This document shows, piece by piece, positions 42,727 through 50,877 of a stretch of 64,000 nt of DNA. Under the pieces are notes generated by a model. The model was not told the DNA's origin, made no database searches, and was given only the letters and a program-made list of their open reading frames with translations. The DNA comes from SXOA01 sp046153945. GTDB taxonomy: Bacteria; Planctomycetota; Planctomycetia; Pirellulales; Pirellulaceae. The DNA is taken from assembly GCA_046153945.1 (NCBI GenBank), contig JBJXFF010000012.1, forward strand, positions 72,674 through 136,673, given 5' to 3'. Each line of letters starts with the position of its first letter. Positions within the stretch are counted from its first letter, which is position 1. The position numbers and the translations under genes were made by a program.

Positions 42727-42965
42727 AGCGGTGAAACTTTTTGACGCAAAGCGGCCAAGGCGCAGAGACGCAGAGGGAGGGAATAAGGTCAGAGGTTGAG
42801 TTGAGAGAGTTTGTTTTGGGTGCTAGCGGCCGTGGGTTGAATCTGGGCAATTGCGGTAAAGCTTGCGGGTTTTGCCGAGTGTTCTCACTTTGCGGCCTGA
42901 GCATGCTCGATAGATTGGGAAGTTGATTTCGATTCGGATTGATGCGATAGAAAACGGGGGCGGTC

Positions 42966-43487
42966 ATGAAGAGCGGTCTCATCGCAATTGCGCTAGCATG
43001 CTGCCTGGTTCCGTCGCTCGCATGGGGCCAGGCTCCCTGCAAATGCAGCCCCCGTTCAGCCACAATTATTCGCCCCTACTTTCCGATCGAGTATCCGGAG
43101 TATCAGCCTCCCTGCCACGGCATCGGCCGGCAGCAACAGCGCTGGCCCTATACCGTGAACAGCACCGCGGGGGGCGTTCCCTTCACCGCCAGGAATCTTC
43201 TGCGGACCTTGGATTGCCTTGTTCCCGCAGCGCCGCGCAGCGGTCACGGAGCGGGCATCACTTGCATTGGCGCTGGCAGAGGTTGCATCAAGGGGGCGGC
43301 TCATCGGGACATGATCTACTGCCCATACTGCGGCGCTCCGCCGTTCGGCTGCAACTGCTGCGGCAATGGCAAAGCGATCTACGCACCACCCGCGACATTG
43401 ATGCACGCTTCGCAGTGCGAACCACTCTATTTCGATGAGGCACCGGCCGAAGCGCCGCAGCCGGCGCTCAGGGCAAGCAAGCAATAA
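42966..43487 (+). CDS. Secreted cysteine-rich protein of unknown function
   Basis: 173 residues with a signal peptide (IAIALACCLVPSLAWG). The mature part has many Cys: KCSP, PPCHG, TLDCLV, ITCIGAGRGCIKG and a zinc-knuckle-like cluster CPYCGAPPFGCNCCG (about 118-132). The Cys spacing suggests disulfides or a metal site in the periplasm. An overlapping frame in another register (42923-43438) lacks a signal and reads as a shadow. No family recognised. The next gene starts 21 bases on. Confidence 0.7.
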   Translation: MKSGLIAIALACCLVPSLAWGQAPCKCSPRSATIIRPYFPIEYPEYQPPCHGIGRQQQRWPYTVNSTAGGVPFTARNLLRTLDCLVPAAPRSGHGAGITCIGAGRGCIKGAAHRDMIYCPYCGAPPFGCNCCGNGKAIYAPPATLMHASQCEPLYFDEAPAEAPQPALRASKQ

Positions 43488-43508
43488 TCGCTCTTTACAA
43501 GGCGATGA

Positions 43509-44150
43509 TTGGCGTCCTCTCCGGCCCGGCAACCTTTACTTGCCCTGCCGCTCGTGGTATCTGATAAGGAATACCCGCCGCCGTTATATCCCGCCTTACC
43601 CGCCGATCCGCTCATGCCGCATCTTCCCGAACTGGTCGGCCTGTTCTATGAGCAGCCGGAGGAACTCGGGATCTTGGAACACATATCGGCGGCGGAAATT
43701 CCGCAGCCCTATCGCCGACTGCTGGCGCATAACAAGCACATGACGGAGACGGTCGAGGGGTTCCATGGCTGCAAGGTGGATGTGCAAGTCCTGGCAAGCC
43801 GGCGGGATGGCAAATTCTACAGCCGTAAGATCCTGCTGACGCGGCAGACCGATGGACTGGTGGTGCAGTTCGGCATCCCGCGGCTCAACATGGAGTATCT
43901 GGACGAAGAGGTCCGCCGCGAGATTGAAAGCGAAACCAAACCGCTCGGCCGGGTTCTGATTGAGCACAACGTGCTGCGGGAGGTGCAACTCGTCGCCCTG
44001 TGGAAGGTGGAGCCCGGCCCCGACCTCTGCCGGATGTTTGGAATGACATCGCCTCAAGTCATTTACGGCCGAACCGCCCTGATTTACTGCAACGGGGAGC
44101 CGGCGATTGAACTGCTGGAGATCGTTACCCTGCCGATTCCCCAGAAATAA
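43509..44150 (+). CDS. Chorismate lyase (UbiC)-like protein
   Basis: 213 residues from a TTG at 43509; the first ATG is 35 codons further in, and a GTG at 43554 is also possible. From residue about 70 the pattern resembles the chorismate-lyase fold: RRLLAHNKHMTETVEGFHG, YSRKILLTRQTDGLVVQFG, ETKPLGRVLIEHNVLREVQL and IYGRTALIYCNGEPAIELLE. The final Arg and Glu positions match the active-site residues of that fold. Ubiquinone is not expected in this phylum, so the product could be another benzoate, or the fold may serve another ligand. The assignment is from memory and is moderate. Confidence 0.6.
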   Translation: MASSPARQPLLALPLVVSDKEYPPPLYPALPADPLMPHLPELVGLFYEQPEELGILEHISAAEIPQPYRRLLAHNKHMTETVEGFHGCKVDVQVLASRRDGKFYSRKILLTRQTDGLVVQFGIPRLNMEYLDEEVRREIESETKPLGRVLIEHNVLREVQLVALWKVEPGPDLCRMFGMTSPQVIYGRTALIYCNGEPAIELLEIVTLPIPQK

Positions 44151-44316
44151 TACCCCTGCGAAACTCCCAATGTCTTGCGGGGTTTAAGCATCTAATTGCT
44201 TGTCTGCTTTACATTCGGCCAGCCAAATTCTTGGTTGCGGCTGGAATTGGCCCTGCGAAATGTCGTAAGCTATTGGTGGCTCAACACTTGCCGTCGTTTC
44301 CCGCCGAGAGGTAGTT

Positions 44317-45945
44317 ATGCTACGCCGATTTTTGCTCCTTGCGATAGTTGCCATTGGGCTCATTAAATTCTCCGCGGCTGCATGGGGAGCGGGTCCAACG
44401 GAGATCGCCGCCAAGGTCGATGCTTCGCTCCTTGCCGAGCTTTCGACCGATGCGGCCAAACCGATGAAGAAAATCGGTGATGAGGAATTCCTCCGGCGAG
44501 CCCATCTCGACATCATTGGCCATATCCCAAGTCCGGAAGAGGTGACCGCCTTTGTGCTCAATCCCGCCCAGGACAAGCGGACAAAGGTTGTGGACAAGTT
44601 GCTGGCGGATGAGCGCTTCGGCGAGAATTGGGCCCGCTACTTCCGCGATGTGATCATGTATCGCAAGACCGAAGAGCGAGCAGAGATTGTCTCCGGCCAG
44701 CTTGAGGACTATCTCAAAACGCAATTCAACGCGAATGCCTCGTGGGCCAGAGTCGCTACCGAAATGGTTACAGCCACCGGCGATGGGGCCGAGAACGGGG
44801 CCTGTGCCCTGATCATTGCCCAGCAAGGACAGCCGGAGGAAGTCGTTTCCGAGGTGAGCCGCATCTTCCTCGGCGTGCAAATTCAGTGTGCCCAGTGCCA
44901 CGACCATCCGACCGATCGCTGGAAGCGAGAGCAGTTTCATGAACTGGCGGCATTCTTTCCGCGTGTCGCCAGCCGTCTCATTCTGACTCCGGACAGGCGG
45001 GAAATTAGCGTTGTCTCGCAGGATGCCTTTTTGGGTCGCAACATCCCGATGGGAAACATGCGTCGCCGGGGGACCGCGGAGCATTATATGTCGGACCTGA
45101 AGAATCCGACCGACAAGGGAAAGCTGATGGAGCCAGTCTTCTTCGCCACCGGCGACAAACTGCCGTTGGGAACCAAGGACGCCGACCGCCGCGGCACCCT
45201 GGCGAAGTGGATCACCGAAAAGGAGAATCCTTACTTCGCCAAGGCCTTCGTCAACCGTCTCTGGGGGGAACTCAACGGCGAAGGATTCTATGAGCCGGTC
45301 GATGACATTGGCCCGGACCGCCAATGCTCGGCACCGCTCACGCTCGAATTCCTGGCGAAGGAATTCGGCCAGCAGAATTATGACATCAAATGGCTCTTCC
45401 GGACGATCACCGCGACAAGCCTGTATCAGGCTCCTTCCGCGCCTCGCCGCAATCCCGATCAGACGCCGATGCAAAACAACGTTGCCCAGCGGCTGCGGGG
45501 GGATCAGCTTTTCGACAACCTGCTCAATGCCCTGGGGGTCAGCGAGCCGCAACCGCCAGGGGGAGCTGGCGCGATGGGCGCACTTTACGGCAGGCGCTTC
45601 AGCCCGCGAGGAAACTTCAACACCGTTTTCGGCTATGACCCGAGTGAGCGACGAGACGAAATTGCGGGCTCGATTCCGCAGGCTCTCGTCTTCATGAACG
45701 GCGCGAACGTCAACGCGGGCATTCGTGCCAGCGGCCGGACGGCTCTGGCCAAGATGATGAGCGAGATCAAGGACGACCAGGCCCTCGTCGCCGAACTCTA
45801 CCTCCGCGTCCTCGCCCGTGAGCCCAGCAGCAAAGAAATGCAAACCTGCCTCGCCTACGTCAAAAGCGTCGGCAGCCGCAACGAAGCGTTTGAAGACTTG
45901 CAATGGAGCTTGATTAACTCGACGGAATTTTTGCATAGAAAGTGA
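44317..45945 (+). CDS. DUF1549/DUF1553 secreted protein
   Basis: 542 residues; a signal peptide (FLLLAIVAIGLIKFSAAAWG) follows a start with GAGAGG upstream. DUF1549 occupies about 30-240 with CAQCHDHPTDRW, a single heme-like CxxCH; DUF1553 about 270-530 (AKAFVNRLWGELNGEGFYEP, PSNE-like RREPxSKEM end). Unlike the copy at 6352 there is no N-terminal cytochrome domain. It is followed after 65 bases by the DUF1501 gene, the usual two-gene arrangement of planctomycetes; the pair is exported and its substrate is unknown. Confidence 0.93.
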   Translation: MLRRFLLLAIVAIGLIKFSAAAWGAGPTEIAAKVDASLLAELSTDAAKPMKKIGDEEFLRRAHLDIIGHIPSPEEVTAFVLNPAQDKRTKVVDKLLADERFGENWARYFRDVIMYRKTEERAEIVSGQLEDYLKTQFNANASWARVATEMVTATGDGAENGACALIIAQQGQPEEVVSEVSRIFLGVQIQCAQCHDHPTDRWKREQFHELAAFFPRVASRLILTPDRREISVVSQDAFLGRNIPMGNMRRRGTAEHYMSDLKNPTDKGKLMEPVFFATGDKLPLGTKDADRRGTLAKWITEKENPYFAKAFVNRLWGELNGEGFYEPVDDIGPDRQCSAPLTLEFLAKEFGQQNYDIKWLFRTITATSLYQAPSAPRRNPDQTPMQNNVAQRLRGDQLFDNLLNALGVSEPQPPGGAGAMGALYGRRFSPRGNFNTVFGYDPSERRDEIAGSIPQALVFMNGANVNAGIRASGRTALAKMMSEIKDDQALVAELYLRVLAREPSSKEMQTCLAYVKSVGSRNEAFEDLQWSLINSTEFLHRK

Positions 45946-45951
45946 GTGTAG

Positions 45952-46008
45952 TTTTCAGTGTTCAGTTTTCAGTGTTCAGACTGAAAACTGAAAACTGAAA
46001 ACTGAAAA
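45952..46008. repeat. Inverted heptamer array
   Basis: Four units TTTTCAG/TGTTCAG alternate at 45952-45979; after a single A, four CTGAAAA units follow at 45981-46008. The halves are nearly perfect complements, and the array ends two bases before the DUF1501 start codon. Confidence 0.95.
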
Positions 46009-46010
46009 CC

Positions 46011-47306
46011 ATGACTATCCACCTCCAATCCGACATTGCCATATCCCGCCGCGGTCTTGTCCGCCGCCGCGACTTCCTCAAGGTCGTCACCGCCGGTGCT
46101 GCCGCCGGAGGACTGGTTTCCTGGCAGGATGTGATGGCGGAAAGTGCGCCGCTGCTTCGCAAGGAGGGGATGGCCTGCATTCTCCTTTGGATGCAAGGAG
46201 GACCGAGCCAGTTCGATACGTTCTCACCCAAGCCGGGACATGCCAACGGGGGCGAGACGAAGGCAATCAAGTCGAGCGCCAGCGGCATCGAGATTTCCGA
46301 GAATTTGCCGCAGACGGCGAAGGTAATGGACAAGGTCGCCCTGATCCGCTCCATGAATAGCAAGGAAGGGGCTCATCCGCGGGCCAGCTTCCTGATGCAC
46401 ACCGGCTATCTGCCAACCGCCAGTGTGAAGTATCCCACGCTCGGCTCGATTGTGTCCCACGAAATCGGGGACCACCAGTTCGACCTGCCGAGCTTCGTCC
46501 GGATTGGCCAGCGGTTCAACGACAATGCCGGCCTGCTCGGCGTCGATTTCGATCCGTTCCTCATGCAGCAGCAGGACGTCGGTCGGCTGCCGCAGAACAC
46601 GGCCCTGACGACGACCGACCCGCGCTATCTCCGCCGGCTCGGCCTGCTCAGTAGCCTGGAGGCCGACTACGCGGCCAGCGGCGGCAAGCAGGAAGTGGCC
46701 GACCATCAGAAGGTCTACGCCAAAGCCGCCAGCATGGTCCGCAGCCCCAAAATGAGTGGCTTCGATCTTTCCAAAGAGCCGCAGAAGATGCAGGACCTCT
46801 ACGGCAACACGCCGTTCGCCAAAAGCTGCCTGCTGGCCCGCCGGCTGGTGGAAACCGGCGTGACGTTCGTCGAAGTCGCCTTAGGGAACTGGGACACGCA
46901 CCAAGACAACGGCGAGCGGACCAAAGACCTCTGCGGCCAGCTCGACCAGCCGTATGCCGCCCTGCTCACCGACCTCGCCGAGCGGGGCATGCTCGACAAA
47001 ACGCTCGTCGTCTGGACCGGCGAGTTCGGCCGCACCCCGCGAATCAACCCCCGCGCCGGCCGCGACCACTACCCGCGGGCCTTCAACATGACCCTGGCCG
47101 GCGGCGGCGTGAAAGGGGGGCAGGTCATCGGCAAAACGGACTCCGGCGGCGACAGCGTCACCGACCGCCCCGTCGGCATCAGCGACCTCTTCCAAACCAT
47201 CTGCCACTCGCTCCACATCGACGCCAAAAAGGAAAACATGAGCAGCATCGGCCGCCCGATCAAGATCGTGGACGGCGGAGAAGTGGTGAAGGAAGTCTTC
47301 GCTTAG
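46011..47306 (+). CDS. DUF1501 Tat-exported protein
   Basis: 431 residues. The twin-arginine signal reads RRRDFLKVVTAGAAAGGLVS. The family features are clear: ILLWMQGGPSQFDTFSPKPG, the SMNSKEGAHPRASFLMHTGY block, TLVVWTGEFGRTPR with the conserved metal-binding pattern, and GRDHYPRAFNMTLAGGGVKGG. DUF1501 proteins have the alkaline phosphatase/sulfatase fold and act in the periplasm; no substrate is settled. Its partner is the DUF1549 gene upstream. The start codon is right behind the inverted heptamer array, which takes the place of a ribosome binding site. Confidence 0.94.
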   Translation: MTIHLQSDIAISRRGLVRRRDFLKVVTAGAAAGGLVSWQDVMAESAPLLRKEGMACILLWMQGGPSQFDTFSPKPGHANGGETKAIKSSASGIEISENLPQTAKVMDKVALIRSMNSKEGAHPRASFLMHTGYLPTASVKYPTLGSIVSHEIGDHQFDLPSFVRIGQRFNDNAGLLGVDFDPFLMQQQDVGRLPQNTALTTTDPRYLRRLGLLSSLEADYAASGGKQEVADHQKVYAKAASMVRSPKMSGFDLSKEPQKMQDLYGNTPFAKSCLLARRLVETGVTFVEVALGNWDTHQDNGERTKDLCGQLDQPYAALLTDLAERGMLDKTLVVWTGEFGRTPRINPRAGRDHYPRAFNMTLAGGGVKGGQVIGKTDSGGDSVTDRPVGISDLFQTICHSLHIDAKKENMSSIGRPIKIVDGGEVVKEVFA

Positions 47307-47431
47307 CTCCCGGGTATCAAGCTTAGCCGCCTCGCCCACGAGGCGATTGCGGGTCGCAAACGAGTGCGGGATTCATGCCGCTTGAGCATGCTCGCGAGTC
47401 GTTAAGGCTTAAACGACGGCGTCGATGCTGT

Positions 47432-47581
47432 TTACTTGCGAAGCAGCGACGAGCAGATGCCACTCAAGGCAATGATTATCGCCAGGACGAACAACACGGA
47501 GAAAACCAAAATCGGAATCTGGGGTGCCCCCATCCCTCGAAAGTTTGGTCGCAACCAAGGTCGTTTCGGCGAGTCATCCAT
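47432..47581 (-). CDS. 49-residue membrane protein
   Basis: From the ATG at 47581: MDDSPKRPWLRPNFRGMGAP, then a single hydrophobic helix (IPILVFSVLFVLAIIIALSG) and a basic end. It starts 28 bases after the stop of the TlpA-like gene on the same strand, so it may be translated from that mRNA. Function unknown. Confidence 0.6.
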   Translation of the reverse strand: MDDSPKRPWLRPNFRGMGAPQIPILVFSVLFVLAIIIALSGICSSLLRK

Positions 47582-47609
47582 CTTTGAGATTGTACCATCG
47601 AAGGCGAAG

Positions 47610-48197
47610 TTACTTGAGCTCTTCATCAATCACGGCTCGCATGCTCAGTTCATCGCCATTGTGATAGCCAGGCCAGAGGCCGCGGATGGTGCCGTCGCGG
47701 TCGATGATGACCGTGAGGGGATAGACAGGGTCTTTGCCAGTAATCTCGGCGATGCGGAGTTGCTCGGTTGCGTCGGGGTCGAAGTACGTGAGCAGCTCCG
47801 CCCGGCGCTCGGCCAGGAAGGCTGCCGTCCGGTCCCGTAGCTCGCCTTCGTCGCTGCTCGGGTCGTTGCTGCACGCGACGGAGACGAAGCGAAAATCTGG
47901 GTTACCTTGGAGGCTCTTCTCCAAGTCAATGAGGTGCGGGAACTCTGTCCTGCATGGTGGACACCAATAGCCCCAAAAGTTAACCAGCACAACTTTCCCT
48001 TTCAGGTCTGCTTCCTGAATTGGCTTCGTGGCCGTCAGCGGCAGAAACTGGTGCGGCAGATAGGCTTTGCCTACGGCCGGATGATGCCTGCCTGGAATTT
48101 CCTGTTTCTGCTGACGTCGCCAGGCTAAAACCGCCAGGATCAGAGCGCAGCCGATGAGGAGGATGGCGACAGGGCGGGCGAAAGAAGGCTGCGACAT
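47610..48197 (-). CDS. TlpA-like membrane-anchored thiol-disulfide oxidoreductase
   Basis: 195 residues from the ATG at 48197. An N-terminal membrane helix (about 9-27) anchors a periplasmic thioredoxin-fold domain with LKGKVVLVNFWGYWCPPCRT (about 69-88) as the active site and YPLTVIIDRDGTIRGL with the cis-Pro region later. The two Cys are intact, so it can reduce disulfides outside the membrane, for example in cytochrome c maturation. nrf and PSCyt cytochromes elsewhere in the window would be possible clients, but there is no direct link. Confidence 0.9.
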   Translation of the reverse strand: MSQPSFARPVAILLIGCALILAVLAWRRQQKQEIPGRHHPAVGKAYLPHQFLPLTATKPIQEADLKGKVVLVNFWGYWCPPCRTEFPHLIDLEKSLQGNPDFRFVSVACSNDPSSDEGELRDRTAAFLAERRAELLTYFDPDATEQLRIAEITGKDPVYPLTVIIDRDGTIRGLWPGYHNGDELSMRAVIDEELK

Positions 48198-48307
48198 TGG
48201 GTGTCCTGTTTGTAGCCTGGAGACTCCGTGTGCAGGCATGTCTGCTCACGGAGTGAGCGGGCTACTATGGTATTCTACAACATCCATTCCTCCTTCCCGA
48301 GCCGCCG

Positions 48308-49861
48308 ATGACCGCGATGACGACCGACGAATCCGCACTGCCGAAGCCTTCGCATCTGGGGTTGTATCTGCTCTTCGCCGCGATCGTGCTGGGGGTGCTG
48401 CTGGGGGCGTTTTATGGCCGGCGGATGTGGCTGGCTTCCGGCGGACCAAAGGCGGCTATCGAGAAACTCGATGAAATCCGCAAGCAAAAACAGGCCCGCT
48501 GGGACGACGAAGATCAAGCCGGCAAGAAAGCGGAGGCGGAGCACCTGCAGGCCCAATTGACGAAGATCGATGCCGAGCTGGCGCGGCTCCAAGCACTCGC
48601 GGCGGAAGCAGACAAGCTCGAACAGGCGAAAAAGAACGGGTTCCCTCGTGCTGCATTCAAGCTCATCACCTTTGCCGGGGATTTGTTCCTCCGCTCGCTC
48701 AAACTGCTGGTGATTCCGCTGGTGGTGACCAGCATGGTTTGCGGGGTCACCTCGCTGGGGGACATTCGCAAGGCCGGCCGCTTGGGAACCTGGACGATGA
48801 TTTATTTCCTGGCGACCACGCTGCTCGCCGTGGCGATTGGGCTGGTCCTCTGCGTCACCATTCGCCCGGGAAAGCATGCCGACGACACCTTCGCTCACAC
48901 CACCAAAACAACAGCCGCCACGGCGGATGCTTCGATCCTGGAAAAAATGCTGGAGGTTGTTCGCGGCCCGGAGAAGCCGGTCGATCCCGCGGCCGGGATG
49001 ATTCCGGAGAACATTTTCCGGGCTGCTGCCGAACTCAACGTGATGGGGCTCATTATCTTCTCGCTTGTCTTTGGAGCGGCTCTGACGACGCTCGGAGAAA
49101 AGGGGACGCCGGCGATCAAGTTCTTTGAAGCGGCCAACGAAGCGATCATGAAGATGGTCCATCTTGTCATGCTCTTCGCCCCGGTCGGCATCTTTGGCCT
49201 CTTGGCGGCGAACATCGCCAAGCGCGGCGGCGGCAGCGAATTTCAGGTCGAGTTGGCCCGGCTGGCGTGGTATGCGGCGACGGTCCTCATCGGCCTCGTT
49301 CTGCAAACGGCCCTGTTGATGCTCATCTATTGGCTGTTCACGCACAAGAATCCGTTCACGTTCACCGCCAACATGTTCCGGGCCCTGGTCACGGCCGCCA
49401 GCACCAGCAGCTCCTCGGCCACGCTACCGGTGACCATGGAATGCGTGGAAGTGAACAACGGAATTTCCAGCCGCGTGGCTGGATTCGTCGTCCCGCTGGG
49501 AGCAACGGTCAACATGAACGGCACCGCTCTCTATGAAGCGGTCGCTGCCGTCTTCATCGCTCAGACCATCGGCATCGACCTCACGATTCCGCAGCTCATC
49601 GTGGTGATGCTCACCGCCACGCTCGCCGCCATCGGAGCAGCGGGAATTCCCGAAGCCGGCCTCGTCACCATGACGCTGGTCCTCACTGCCGTCGGCCTGC
49701 CGGTGGAAGGAATCGGGACCATCCTGGCCATCGACTGGTTCCTGGATCGGGCCCGAACCACCGTCAACATCTACGGGGACGCGATTGGTGCGGGCATTTT
49801 GGATCTACATCTCCGGGAGATTGAGGGAATGCCCGAACCGGCTCCCAATCCCAGCGCGTAA
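48308..49861 (+). CDS. Dicarboxylate/amino acid:cation symporter with a coiled-coil insertion
   Basis: 517 residues, longer than the usual 420-440. The DAACS (GltP/DctA) signatures are intact: LLVIPLVVTSMVCGVTSLGD, the Ser-rich tip of hairpin 1 TSSSSATLPVTMECVE, the substrate and sodium site NMNGTALYEAV and the late DWFLDRARTTVNIYGDA with the amino-group-binding Asp and Arg. It should import glutamate, aspartate or C4-dicarboxylates with sodium or protons. The extra length is mainly a charged, probably coiled-coil segment of about 65 residues (about 46-112: LDEIRKQKQARWDDED..., HLQAQLTKIDAELARLQ) between the first membrane helix and the second. Confidence 0.92.
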   Translation: MTAMTTDESALPKPSHLGLYLLFAAIVLGVLLGAFYGRRMWLASGGPKAAIEKLDEIRKQKQARWDDEDQAGKKAEAEHLQAQLTKIDAELARLQALAAEADKLEQAKKNGFPRAAFKLITFAGDLFLRSLKLLVIPLVVTSMVCGVTSLGDIRKAGRLGTWTMIYFLATTLLAVAIGLVLCVTIRPGKHADDTFAHTTKTTAATADASILEKMLEVVRGPEKPVDPAAGMIPENIFRAAAELNVMGLIIFSLVFGAALTTLGEKGTPAIKFFEAANEAIMKMVHLVMLFAPVGIFGLLAANIAKRGGGSEFQVELARLAWYAATVLIGLVLQTALLMLIYWLFTHKNPFTFTANMFRALVTAASTSSSSATLPVTMECVEVNNGISSRVAGFVVPLGATVNMNGTALYEAVAAVFIAQTIGIDLTIPQLIVVMLTATLAAIGAAGIPEAGLVTMTLVLTAVGLPVEGIGTILAIDWFLDRARTTVNIYGDAIGAGILDLHLREIEGMPEPAPNPSA

Positions 49862-49929
49862 AGAGCGAACAAGTGTTATAACTTTTGGTATTCACCCAAA
49901 CCCATTCACTCCACTCGCGGGAACCGGTC

Positions 49930-50403
49930 ATGTCTCAAGGCAACTACGGCGGCTACACGCCCCCCAATCCCAACAACCCCTATGCCAACACCGGTTCTTT
50001 CGGACAGGCACCGCCGCCGAAAAAATCGAAAGCCTGGATTTGGATCCTGGGGATCGTGGGCGGTGGCGGAATTCTCGTCTGCGGCTGCTGCGGCGGACTG
50101 ACCTACTTTGCATATAACACCGGCATGACGATGATCGCCGAGCAGACCAAGCAGGAGATCCAGGGAAAGCCCGTGGTGCAGGAGCACATCGGCACCATTG
50201 AATCCGCTTCGCCGGATTTGATGGCCGGCGTTGAAGAAACGCAAAAGAAAGGGGCCAAGCCGGGCGAGAGCCATCTCGTCATTCACATCAAGGGAAGCAA
50301 GGGGTCTGGCGACGTCATCGGCAGAATGCCCCAGGGTGGCGGCCAGCGGCTGACGGAAAAGGTGCTCCGGCTTCCGGATGGAAAAGAACATTCGTTGGAA
50401 TAG
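49930..50403 (+). CDS. Single-span membrane protein of unknown function
   Basis: 157 residues, start at MSQGNYGGYTPPNPNNPYAN, a Gly/Pro/Asn-rich cytoplasmic start. One membrane helix (about 34-60) contains GIVGGGGILVCGCCGGL, with three Cys. The outer part, about 65-157, has short strands and ESHLVIHIKGSKGSGDV and reads as a small soluble domain that may relate to cytochrome-oxidase assembly-type Coa1 proteins, though I am not sure. It lies 68 bases after the symporter. Confidence 0.65.
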   Translation: MSQGNYGGYTPPNPNNPYANTGSFGQAPPPKKSKAWIWILGIVGGGGILVCGCCGGLTYFAYNTGMTMIAEQTKQEIQGKPVVQEHIGTIESASPDLMAGVEETQKKGAKPGESHLVIHIKGSKGSGDVIGRMPQGGGQRLTEKVLRLPDGKEHSLE

Positions 50404-50447
50404 GCGCATATTAATCGTGGCTCAACAAGCCAGCGTGGAACCAGCCC

Positions 50448-50852
50448 ATGCGACAAAAGATCCCGCTCGTCAAAAAACAAGCCGTCGTCAAAAAACAGGG
50501 TGACATGAGTCCCCTCGTTCATGACTTTGTTGCCGGGCTGTCCGGCTGGAAAAAAGAAGCGGCGGAAAAACTGCGGAATCTCATCCGCTCCGCCAGCCGC
50601 GAATTGAAAGAAGAAGTAAAGTGGGGCTGGCCTTGCTACACCGCCAATGGTCAAAACATCTGTAGCCTGATGGCCATGAAGGAGACGGTCAATTTCGTGC
50701 TCTTTCTGGGTGCCGATCTCGAGGATCCCAGCGGCCTCATCGAAGGGACCGGCAAATCGATGCGGCATGTCAAGCTTCGGAGTCCCAAGAACATCAATCA
50801 GCGGAAGTTCAAGAGGTTCATTCAGGAGAGCATCCGGCTGGCAACGGAATAG
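50448..50852 (+). CDS. DUF1801 (YdhG-like) protein
   Basis: 134 residues. The DUF1801 core is visible from about 20 to 130: LIRSASRELKEEVKWGWPCY (the family's helix and WG..Y turn), NICSLMAMKETVNFVLFLGA and GKSMRHVKLRSPKNINQRKF. These small proteins resemble frataxin in fold and have been proposed as iron chaperones; evidence is thin. It is convergent with the kinase gene, 25 bases apart. Confidence 0.85.
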   Translation: MRQKIPLVKKQAVVKKQGDMSPLVHDFVAGLSGWKKEAAEKLRNLIRSASRELKEEVKWGWPCYTANGQNICSLMAMKETVNFVLFLGADLEDPSGLIEGTGKSMRHVKLRSPKNINQRKFKRFIQESIRLATE

Positions 50853-50877
50853 ACGCTTCTCGCATTCCCTACAATAT

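Noticed and set aside
42923..43438. Alternative frame overlapping the Cys-rich secreted protein
   Set aside because: The frame starting at 42966 has a signal peptide and regular Cys pairs; the other has neither.
44320..45936. Open frame of 538 codons on the minus strand
   Set aside because: Exactly opposite the DUF1549/DUF1553 gene; the sense frame has a signal peptide and family motifs.
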